From: Euonymus europaeus
Taxonomy: Eukaryota > Streptophyta > Magnoliopsida > Celastrales > Celastraceae
DNA length: 64,000 bases
Direction: 5' to 3'
NCBI GenBank assembly: GCA_963580455.1
Contig: CAUZKV010000008.1
Location: 1,116,001-1,180,000 of the forward strand
Shown in pieces: positions 1 through 8,940 of this stretch; within the stretch, counting starts at the first letter, position 1, and every line of letters starts with the position of its first letter. Position numbers and translations under genes: made by a program. The notes below the pieces were generated by a model, which was not told the origin of the DNA, searched no databases, and worked only from the letters and a program-made list of their open reading frames with translations.

Positions 1-421
1 TAGGTCTCGTTTCACCTAGTTAGCCGCGAAATGTGGTTTCTTTACGTAAACGGTTTTATGAATATCCGTTGACTTCGAGTTCTGAATTCGGTGATTTTTA
101 GCTTGATTTCACACTACTTTTCGAGCTCTATAATCTTGGCGTTTCGGATTTTGATTTCAGAACTCGTGGCTAGTAGGTCTCGTTTCACCTAGTTAGCCGC
201 GAAATGTGGTTTCTTTACGTAAACGGTTTTATGAATATCCGTTGACTCCGAGTTCTGAATACGGTGATTTTTAGCTTGATTACACACTACTTTTCGAGCT
301 CTACAATCCTGCTTTTTCGGATTTTGATTTCAGAACTCGTGGCTAGTAGGTCTCGTTTCACCTAGTTAGCCGCGAAATGTGGTTTCTTTACGTGAACGGT
401 TTTATGAATATCCGTTGACTC

Positions 422-505
422 CGAGTTCTGAATTCGGTGATTTTTAGCTTGATTTCACACTACTTTTCGAGCTCTACAATCTTGGCATTTCGGATTTTGA
501 TTTCA
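422..505 (+). repeat. Internal direct duplication of about 47 bp within the monomer (example copy)
   Basis: Monomer positions 76-111 (422-457) and 122-159 (468-505) align from CGAG-TCT to TTGATTTCA. In the consensus I count 26 matches in 36 ungapped columns and two 1-base gaps. Both end in an identical 9-base TTGATTTCA. This suggests that the right half of the monomer arose from a smaller repeat of 46-48 bp. Confidence 0.65.
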
Positions 506-514
506 GAACTCGTG

Positions 515-544
515 GCTAGTAGGTCTCGTTTCACCTAGTTAGCC
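515..544. other. Inverted repeat spanning the monomer junction (example copy)
   Basis: GGCTAGTAGG (515-524, the last six bases of one monomer and the first four of the next) faces CCTAGTTAGCC (534-544). The arms pair as GGCTA with TAGCC and AGG with CCT. A 1-base bulge separates the two paired blocks, and the loop is short. The TAGTTGG variant of many monomers removes part of the pairing. Confidence 0.55.
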
Positions 545-559
545 GCGAAATGTGGTTTC

Positions 560-569
560 TTTACGTAAA
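560..569. other. Perfect 10-bp palindrome, monomer positions 41-50 (example copy)
   Basis: TTTACGTAAA is its own reverse complement. It sits in the middle of the left half of the monomer, in the stretch that changes least between copies. It includes a TACGTA (SnaBI) core. Rare variants are ACGTGAAC (386), ACATAAAC (12499), ACGTTAAC (47450), ACGAAAAC (54716) and TATGTAAAC (33948). It is the most likely protein-binding element of the monomer, by inference only. Confidence 0.8.
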
Positions 570-593
570 CGGTTTTATGAATATCCGTTGACT

Positions 594-610
594 CCGAGTT
601 CTGAATTCGG
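594..610. other. 17-bp near-perfect dyad, monomer positions 75-91 (example copy)
   Basis: CCGAGTTCTGAATTCGG pairs with itself about a central T. All pairs match except positions 5 and 13 (G opposite T, a wobble pair in RNA). It contains the EcoRI site GAATTC. Recurrent variants weaken it: CTCTGAG, GTTTTGAATT and TTCGATAATT. Confidence 0.85.
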
Positions 611-685
611 TGATTTTTAGTTTGATTACACACTACTTTTCGAGCTCTACAATCTTGCTTTTTCGGATTTTGATTTCAGAACTCG
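595..685. other. Inverted repeat inside the monomer, arms 76-89 and 153-166 (example copy)
   Basis: The left arm CGAGTTCTGAATTC (595-608) is matched by the reverse complement of GATTTCAGAACTCG (672-685) at 13 of 14 positions, with an 11-bp uninterrupted core. The enclosed loop is 63 bases. The left arm is also most of the 17-bp dyad, so the two foldings exclude each other. Confidence 0.85.
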
Positions 686-1211
686 TGGCTAGTAGGTCTC
701 GTTTCACCTAGTTAGCCGCGAAATGTGGTTTCTTTACGTAAACGGTTTTTTGAATATCCGTTGACTCCGAGTTCTGAATTCGGTGATTTTTAGCTTGATT
801 TCACACTACTTTTCGAGCTCTACAATCCTGGCGTTTCGGATTTTAATTTCAGAACTCGTGGCTAGTAGGTCTCGTTTCACCTAGTTAGCCGCGAAATGTA
901 GTTTCTTTACGTAAACGGTTTTAGGAATATCCGTTGACTCCGAGTTCTGAATTCGGTGATTTTTAGCTTGATTTCACACTAATTTTCGAGCTCTACAATC
1001 CTGGTGTTTCGGATTTTGATTTCAGAACTCGTGGCTATTAGGTCTCGTTTCACCTAGTTGGCCGCGAAATGTGGTTTCTTTACGTAAACGGTTTTATGAA
1101 TATCCGTTGACTCCGAGTTCTGAATTCGGTGATTTTTAGCTTGATTTCACACTACTTTTCGAGCTCTACAATCTTGGCGTTTCGGATTTTGATTTCAGAA
1201 CTTGTGGCTAG

Positions 1212-2940
1212 TAGGTCTCGTTTCACCTAGTTAGCCGCGAAATGTGGTTTCTTTACGTAAACGGTTTTATGAATATCCGTTGACTTCGAGTTCTGAATTC
1301 GGTGATTTTTAGCTTGATTTCACACTACTTTTCGAGCTCTATAATCTTGGCGTTTCGGATTTTGATTTCAGAACTCGTGGCTAGTAGGTCTCGTTTCACC
1401 TAGTTAGCCGCGAAATGTGGTTTCTTTACGTAAACGGTTTTATGAATATCCGTTGACTCCGAGTTCTGAATTCGGTGATTTTTAGCTTGATTACACACTA
1501 CTTTTCGAGCTCTACAATCCTGCTTTTTCGGATTTTGATTTCAGAACTCGTGGCTAGTAGGTCTCGTTTCACCTAGTTAGCCGCGAAATGTGGTTTCTTT
1601 ACGTGAACGGTTTTATGAATATCCGTTGACTCCGAGTTCTGAATTCGGTGATTTTTAGCTTGATTTCACACTACTTTTCGAGCTCTACAATCTTGGCATT
1701 TCGGATTTTGATTTCAGAACTCGTGGCTAGTAGGTCTCGTTTCAACTAGTTAGCCACGAAATGTGGTTTCTTTACGTAAACGGTTTTATGAATATCCGTT
1801 GACTCCGAGTTCTGAATTCGGTGATTTTTAGTTTGATTACACACTACTTTTCGAGCTCTACAATCTTGCTTTTTCGGATTTTGATTTCAGAACTCGTGGC
1901 TAGTAGGTCTCGTTTCACCTAGTTAGCCGCGAAATGTGGTTTCTTTACGTAAACGGTTTTTTGAATATCCGTTGACTCCGAGTTCTGAATTCGGTGATTT
2001 TTAGCTTGATTTCACACTACTTTTCGAGCTCTACAATCTTGGTGTTTCGGATTTTGATTTCAGAACTTGTGGCTAGTAGGTCTCGTTTCACCTAGTTAGC
2101 CGCGAAATGTGGTTTCTGTACGTAAACGGTTTTATGAATATCCGTTGACTTCGAGTTCTGAATTCGGTGATTTTTAGCTTGATTTCACACTACTTTTCGA
2201 GCTCTATAATCTTGGCGTTTCGGATTTGATTTCAGAACTCGTGGCTAGTAGGTCTCGTTTCACCTAGTTAGCCGCGAAATGTGGTTTCTTTACGTAAACG
2301 GTTTCATGAATATCCGTTGACTCCGAGTTCTGAATTCGGTGATTTTTAGCTTGATTACACACTACTTTTCGAGCTCTACCATCCTGGCATTTCGGATTTT
2401 GATTTCAGAACTCGTGACTAGTTGGTCTCGTTTCACCTAGTTAGCCGCGAAATGTGTTTTCTTTACGTAAACGATTTTATGAATATCCGTTGACTCCGAA
2501 TTCTGAATTCGGTGATTTTTAGCATGATTTCACACTACTTTTCGAGCTCTACAATCTAGAGTTTTCGGATTTCGATTTCAGAACTCGTGGCTAGTAGGTC
2601 TCGTTTCACCTAGTTAGCCGCGAAATGTGGTTTCTTTACGTAAACGGTTTTTTGAATATCCGTTGACTCCGAGTTCTGAATTCGGTGATTTTTAGCTTGA
2701 TTTCACACTAATTTTCGAGCTCTACAATCCTGGTGTTTCGGATTTTGATTTCAGAACTCGTGGCTATTAGGTCTCGTTTCACCTAGTTAGCCGCGAAATG
2801 TGGTTTCTTTACGTAAACGGTTTTATGAATATCCGTTGACTCCGAGTTCTGAATTCGGTGATTTTTAGCTTGATTTCACACTACTTTTCGAGCTCTACAA
2901 TCTTGGCGTTTCGGATTTTGATTTCAGAACTTGTGGCTAG
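1212..2940 (+). repeat. HOR unit, 10 monomers with an internal restart
   Basis: The first-type monomer (GACTTCGAG, CTATAATC) occurs at 1212, 2077 and 2941. Monomers 1-4 follow the order of the preceding 7-mer. The fifth looks like a hybrid, with GTTTTTTGAAT on the left and AACTTGTGG on the right. The series then restarts at 2077 with a different continuation: TTTCATGAAT with CTACCATCC at 2249, and an unusual CTAGAGTTTTCGG variant near 2556. The unit is 1729 bases (10 x 173 - 1). The missing base is in the T run near 2227. Confidence 0.8.
2222..2232 (+). other. 1-base deletion shifting repeat phase
   Basis: Other monomers read CGGATTTTGATTTC here, while this copy has one T fewer. The monomer starting at 2077 is 172 bases long, and the next starts at 2249. 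It is one of only six net length changes found in the window. Confidence 0.9.
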
Positions 2941-4150
2941 TAGGTCTCGTTTCACCTAGTTAGCCGCGAAATGTGGTTTCTTTACGTAAACAGTTTTATG
3001 AATATCCGTTGACTTCGAGTTCTGAATTCGGTGATTTTTAGCTTGATTTCACAGTACTTTTCGAGCTCTATAATCTTGGCGTTTCGGATTTTGATTTCAG
3101 AACTCGTGGCTAGTAGGTCTCGTTTCACCTAGTTAGCCGCGAAATGTGGTTTCTTTACGTAAACGGTTTTATGAATATCCGTTGACTCCGAGTTCTGAAT
3201 TCGGTGATTTTTAGCTTGATTACACACTACTTTTCGAGCTCTACAATCCTGCTTTTTCGGATTTTGATTTCAGAACTCGTGGCTAGTAGGTCTCGTTTCA
3301 CCTAGTTAGCCGCGAAATGTGGTTTCTTTACGTGAACGGTTTTATGAATATCCGTTGACTCCGAGTTCTGAATTCGGTGATTTTTAGCTTGATTTCACAC
3401 TACTTTTCGAGCTCTACAATCTTGGCATTTCGGATTTTGATTTCAGAACTCGTGGCTAGTAGGTCTCGTTTCACCTAGTTAGCCGCGAAATGTGGTTTCT
3501 TTACGTAAACGGTTTTATGAATATCCGTTGACTCCGAGTTCTGAATTCGGTGATTTTTAGTTTGATTACACACTACTTTTCGAGCTCTACAATCTTGCTT
3601 TTTCGGATTTTGATTTCAGAACTCGTGGCTAGTAGGTCTCATTTCACCTAGTTAGCCGCGAAATGTGGTTTCTTTACGTAAACGGTTTTTTGAATATCCG
3701 TTGACTCCGAGTTCTGAATTCGGTGATTTTTAGCTTGATTTCACACTACTTTTCGAGCTCTACAATCTTGGTGTTTCGGATTTTGATTTCAGAACTTGTG
3801 GCTAGTAGGTCTCGTTTCACCTAGTTAGCCGCGAAATGTGGTTTCTTTACGTAAACGGTTTTATGAATATCCGTTGACTTCGAGTTCTGAATTCGGTGAT
3901 TTTTAGCTTGATTTCACACTACTTTTCGAGCTCTATAATCTTGGCGTTTCGGATTTTATTTCAGAACTCGTGGCTAGTAGGTCTCGTTTCACCTAGTTAG
4001 CCGCGAAATGTGGTTTCTTTACGTAAACGGTTTCATGAATATCCGTTGACTCCGAGTTCTGAATTCGGTGATTTTTAGCTTGATTACACACTACTTTTTG
4101 AGCTCTACCATCCTGGCATTTCGGATTTTGATTTCAGAACTCGTGACTAG
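2941..4150 (+). repeat. HOR unit, 7 monomers, second copy of the start of the 10-mer
   Basis: Monomers at 2941, 3114, 3287, 3460, 3633, 3806 and 3978 reproduce the types and order of those at 1212 to 2249, at an offset of 1729 bases. The last one again has TTTCATGAAT, GATTACACAC, CTACCATCC and GTGACTAGTTGG. Instead of continuing into the CTAGAGTTTTCGG monomer, the array switches at about 4151 to a new monomer type. The block therefore ends in a recombination junction. A private 1-base deletion lies near 3957. Confidence 0.8.
3950..3962 (+). other. 1-base deletion shifting repeat phase
   Basis: This copy reads GGATTTTATTTCAG where its relatives read GGATTTTGATTTCAG, so the G is lost. The monomer starting at 3806 is 172 bases long. 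Its homologue at 2077 also lost one base, but at a different position of the same tract, so the two events are independent. Confidence 0.9.
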
Positions 4151-6053
4151 TTGGTCTCGTTTCACCTAGTTAGCCGCGAAATGTGGTTTCTTTACGTAAA
4201 CGGTTTTATGAATATCCGTTGACTCTGATTTCTGAATTAGGTGATTTTTAGCTTGATTTCACACTACTTTTCGAGCTCTACAATCCTAGCATTTCGGATT
4301 TCGATTTCAGAACTCATGGCTAGTTGGTCTCGTTTCACCTAGTTAGCCGCGAAATGTGATTTCTTTACGTAAACGGTTTTATGAATATCCGTTGACTCCG
4401 AGTTTTGAATTCGGTGATTTTTAGCTTGATTTCACGCTACTTTTTGAGTTCTACGATCCTGGGGTTTCGGATTTTGATTTCAAAACTCGTGGCTAGTTGG
4501 TCTCGTTTCACCTAGTTAGCCGCGAAATGTGGTTTCTTTACGTAAACGGTTTTATGAATATCCGTTGACTCCGAGTTCTGAATTCGGTGATTTTTAGCTT
4601 GATTTCACACTAATTTTCGAGCTCTACGATCCTGGCGTTTCGGATTTTGATTTCAGAACTCGTGGCTAGTTGGTCTCGTTTCACCTAGTTTGCCGCGAAA
4701 TGTGGTTTCTTTACGTAAACGGTTTTATGAATATCGGTTGACTCCGAGTTCTGAATTCGGTGATTTTTAGCTTGATTTCACACTAATTTTCGAGCTCTAC
4801 GATCCTGGTGTTTCGGATTTTGATTTCAGAACACGTGGCTAGTTGGTCTCGTTTCACCTAGTTAGCCGCGAAATGTGGTTTCTTTACGTAAATGGTTTTA
4901 TGAATATCCGTTGACTCCGAGTTCTGAATTCGGTGATTTTTAGCTTGATTTCATAATACTTTTTGAGCTCTAGAATCCTAGTATTTCGGATTTTGATTTC
5001 AGAACTCGTGGCTAGTTGGTCTCGTTTCACCTATTTAGCCGCGAAATGTGGTTTCTTTACGTAAACGGTTTTAGGAATATCCGTTGACTCTGAGTTCTGA
5101 ATTCGGTGATTTTTAGCTTGATTTCACACTACTTTTCGAGCTCTACAATCCTGGCGTTTCGGATTTTGATTTCAGAACTCGTGGCTAGTAGGTCTCGTTT
5201 CACCTAGTTAGCCGCGAAATGTGGTTTCTTTACGTAAACGGTTTTAGGAATATCCGTTGACTCCGAGTTCTGAATTCGGTGATTTTTAGCTTGATTTCAC
5301 ACTAATTTTCGAGCTCTACAATCCTGGTGTTTCGGATTTTGATTTCAGAACTCGTGGCTATTAGGTCTCGTTTCACCTAGTTAGCCGCGAAATGTGGTTT
5401 CTTTACGTAAACGGTTTTATGAATATCCGTTGACTCCGAGTTCTGAATTCGGTGATTTTTAGCTTGATTTCACACTACTTTTCGAGCTCTACAATCTTGG
5501 CATTTCGGATTTTGATTTCAGAACTTGTGGCTAGTAGGTCTCGTTTCACCTAGTTAGCCGCGAAATGTGGTTTCTTTACGTAAACGGTTTTATGAATATC
5601 CGTTGACTCCGAGTTCTGAATTCGGTGATTTTTAGCTTGATTACACACTACTTTTCGAGCTCTAAAAACCTGGTTTTTCGGATTTCGATTTCAGAACTCG
5701 TGGCTAGTAGGTCACCTTTCACCTAGTTAGCCGCGAAATGTGGTTTCTTTACGTAAACGGTTTTATGAATATCCGTTGACTCCGAGTTCTGAATTCGGTG
5801 ATTTTTAGCTTGATTACACACTACTTTTCGAGCTCTACAATCCTGAATTTTCGGATTTCGATTTTAGAACTCGTCGCTAGTAGGTCTCGTTTCACCTATT
5901 TAGCCGCGAAATGTGGTTTGTTTACGTAAACGGTTTTAGGAATATCCGTTGACTCCGAGTTCTGAATTCGGTGATTTTTAGCTTGATTTCACACTACTTT
6001 TTGAGCCCTACGATCCTGGAGTTTCGGATTTTGATTTAGAAACTCGTGGCTAG
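4151..6053 (+). repeat. HOR step of 11 monomers
   Basis: A strongly marked monomer with GACTCTGATTTCTGAATTAGG (its EcoRI site lost) starts at 4151 and recurs at 6054, which is 11 x 173 bases later, and at 11243, which is 30 x 173 - 1 later. The following monomer, with CACGCTACTTTTTGAG and CCTGGGGTTTCGG, is repeated with it. Similarity at the 1903-base offset lasts about four monomers, to around 4770 and 6670. It then breaks, showing that the two copies were later cut by another exchange. Confidence 0.75.
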
Positions 6054-7501
6054 TTGGTCTCGTTTCACCTAGTTAGCCGCGAAATGTGGTTTCTTTACAT
6101 AAACGGTTTTATGAATATCCGTTGACTCTGATTTCTGAATTAGGTGATTTTTAGCTTGATTTCACACTACTTTTCGAGCTCTACAATCCTAGCATTTCGG
6201 ATTTCGATTTCAGAACTCATGGCTAGTTGGTCTCGTTTCACCTAGTTAGCCGCGAAATGTGATTTCTTTACGTAAACGGTTTTATGAATATCCGTTGACT
6301 CCGAGTTTTGAATTCGGTGATTTTTAGCTTGATTTCACGCTACTTTTTGAGTTCTACGATCCTGGGGTTTCGGATTTTGATTTCAAAACTCGTGGCTAGT
6401 TGGTCTCGTTTCACCTAGTTAGCCGCGAAATGTGGTTTCTTTACGTAAACGGTTTTATGAATATCCGTTGACTCCGAGTTCTGAATTCGATGATTTTTAG
6501 CTTGATTTCACACTAATTTTCGAGCTCTACGATCCTGGCGTTTCGGATTTTGATTTCAGAACTCGTGGCTAGTTGGTCTCGTTTCACCTAGTTTGCCGCG
6601 AAATGTGGTTTCTTTACGTAAACGGTTTTATGAATATCGGTTGACTCCGAGTTCTGAATTCGGTGATTTTTAGCTTGATTTCACACTACTTTTCGAGCTC
6701 TACAATCCTGGCATTTCGGATTTTGATTTCAAAACTCGTGGCTAGTAGGTCTCGTTTCACCCAGTTAGCCGCGAAATGTGGTTTCTTTACGTAAACGGTT
6801 TCATGAATATCCATTGACTCTGAGTTCTGAATTCGGTGATTTTTAGCTTGATTACACACTACTTTTTGAGCTCTACCATCCTGGAGTTTCGGATTTTGAT
6901 TTCAGAACTCGTGGCTAGTTGGTCTCATTTCACCTATTTAGCCGCGTAATGTGGTTTCTTTACGTAAACGGTTTTAGGAATATCCGTTGACTCCGAGTTC
7001 TGAATTCGGTCATTTTTAGCTTGATTTCACACTACTTTTCGAGCTCTACAATCCTGGAGTTTCGGATTTTGATTTCAGAACTCGTGGCTAGTAGGTCTCA
7101 TTTCACCTAGTTAGCCGCGAAATGTGGTTTTTTTACGTAAACGGTTTTATGAATATCCGTTGACTCCGAGTTCTGAATTCGGTGATTTTTAGCTTGATTA
7201 CACACTACTTTTCGAGCTCTAAAATCCTGGTTTTTCGGATTTCGATTTCAGAACTCGTGGCTAGTAGGTCACCTTTCACCTAGTTAGCCGCGAAATGTGG
7301 TTTCTTTACGTAAACGGTTTTTTGAATATCCGTTGACTCCGAGTTCTGAATTCGGTGATTTTTAGCTTGATTTCACACTAATTTTCGAGCTCTACGATCC
7401 TGGCATTTCGGATATTGATTTCAGAACTCGTGGATAGTTGGTCTCGTTTCACCTAGTTAGCCGCGAAATGTGGTTTCTTTACGTAAACGGTTTTATGAAT
7501 A

Positions 7502-8020
7502 TCGGTTGACTCCGAGTTCTGAATTCGGTGATTTTTAGCTTGATTTCACACTAATTTTCGAGCTCTACGATCCTGGTGTTTCGGATTTTGATTTCAGAAC
7601 TCGTGGCTAGTTGGTCTCGTTTCACCTAGTTAGCCGCGAAATGTGGTTTCTTTACGTAAATGGTTTTATGAATATCCGTTGACTCCGAGTTCTGAATTCG
7701 GTGATTTTTAGCTTGATTTCATACTACTTTTTGAGCTCTAGAATCCTAGTATTTCGGATTTTGATTTCAGAACTCGTGGCTAGTTGGTCTCATTTCACCT
7801 ATTTAGCCGCGAAATGTGGTTTCTTTACGTAAACGGTTTTAGGAATATCCGTTGACTCTGAGTTCTGAATTCGGTGATTTTTAGCTTGATTTCACACTAC
7901 TTTTCGAGCTCTACAATCCTGGCGTTTCGGATTTTGATTTCAGAACTCGTGGCTAGTAGGTCTCGTTTCACCTAGTTAGCCGCGAAATGTGGTTTCTTTA
8001 CGTAAACGGTTTTATGAATA
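7502..8020 (+). repeat. 3-monomer tandem duplication, first copy
   Basis: Three monomers run in order: TATCGGTTGAC with CTAATTTTCG; GTAAATGGTTTT with CATACTACTTTTTGAG and CTAGAATCC; and CTCATTTCACCTATTTAGCC with TTTTAGGAAT. The trio recurs 519 bases later (3 x 173). The homologous interval of the second 15-mer copy, near 10097-10560, holds the trio only once. The duplication is therefore younger than the 15-mer duplication, or was lost from the second copy. Confidence 0.85.
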
Positions 8021-8539
8021 TCGGTTGACTCCGAGTTCTGAATTCGGTGATTTTTAGCTTGATTTCACACTAATTTTCGAGCTCTACGATCCTGGTGTTT
8101 CGGATTTTGATTTCAGAACTCGTGGCTAGTTGGTCTCGTTTCACCTAGTTAGCCGCGAAATGTGGTTTCTTTACGTAAATGGTTTTATGAATATCCGTTG
8201 ACTCCGAGTTCTGAATTCGGTGATTTTTAGCTTGATTTCATACTACTTTTTGAGCTCTAGAATCCTAGTATTTCGGATTTTGATTTCAGAACTCGTGGCT
8301 AGTTGGTCTCATTTCACCTATTTAGCCGCGAAATGTGGTTTCTTTACGTAAACGGTTTTAGGAATATCCGTTGACTCTGAGTTCTGAATTCGGTGATTTT
8401 TAGCTTGATTTCACACTACTTTTCGAGCTCTACAATCCTGGCGTTTCGGATTTTGATTTCAGAACTCGTGGCTAGTAGGTCTCGTTTCACCTAGTTAGCC
8501 GCGAAATGTGGTTTCTTTACGTAAACGGTTTTAGGAATA
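8021..8539 (+). repeat. 3-monomer tandem duplication, second copy
   Basis: This repeats 7502-8020 at an offset of 519 bases with almost no differences, including GTAAATGGTTTT, CTAGAATCCTAG and CTCATTTCACC. It runs into a TTTTAGGAAT monomer at its right edge, where the first copy instead re-enters TTTTATGAATATCGG. Confidence 0.85.
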
Positions 8540-8940
8540 TCCGTTGACTCCGAGTTCTGAATTCGGTGATTTTTTGCTTGATTTCACACTAATTTTCGAG
8601 CTCTACAATCCTGGTGTTTCGGATTTTGATTTCAGAACTCGTGGCTATTAGGTCTCGTTTCACCTAGTTAGCCGCGAAATGTGGTTTCTTTACGTAAACG
8701 GTTTTATGAATATCCGTTGACTCCGAGTTCTGAATTCGGTGATTTTTAGCTTCATTTCACACTACTTTTCGAGCTCTACAATCTTGGCGTTTCGGATTTT
8801 GATTTCAGAACTTGTGGCTAGTAGGTCTCGTTTCACCTAGTTAGCCGCGAAATGTGGTTTCTTTACGTAAACGGTTTTATGAATATCCGTTGACTCCGAG
8901 TTCTGAATTCGGTGATTTTTAGCTTGATTACACACTACTT

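Larger units (their letters stand above)
1..1211 (+). repeat. HOR unit, 7 monomers (first copy)
   Basis: Seven distinguishable monomers precede the return of the first type. Diagnostic variants in order are GACTTCGAG with CTATAATC (monomer at 1), GATTACACAC with CCTGCTTTTT (174), ACGTGAACGG (347), TTTGATTACAC with CTTGCTTTTT (520), GTTTTTTGAAT (693), TTTTAGGAAT with CTAATTTTCG (866), and AACTTGTGG (1039). The first type returns at 1212, exactly 7 x 173 bases later. The next block repeats the order of the first four monomers and then departs from it. Confidence 0.85.
6346..8940 (+). repeat. HOR unit, 15 monomers (first copy)
   Basis: From TTTGAGTTCTACGATCC at 6346 the sequence recurs at 8941, 2595 bases (15 x 173) later. 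Private markers keep this offset: TTCGATGATT at 6486 and 9081, and the TATCGGTTGAC monomer at 7502 and 10097. The unit contains a private 3-monomer tandem duplication (7502-8539). Its end lies inside the monomer starting at 8822. That monomer has the left part of one type and, from about 8936, the right part of another, so it is a clear crossover hybrid. Confidence 0.85.

Noticed and set aside
118..136. TATAATC as a promoter element in the first-type monomers
   Set aside because: It is a single-base variant (CTATAATC for CTACAATC) of the variable part of the monomer, with no other promoter context.
167..260. RNA polymerase III A and B boxes, as in a tRNA-derived SINE
   Set aside because: TGGCTAGTTGG resembles an A box with a base missing and TTCGAGTTC resembles part of a B box. 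The distance is longer than in tRNAs, the matches are imperfect, T runs lie between them, and the variant with TTCGAG is present only in some monomers.
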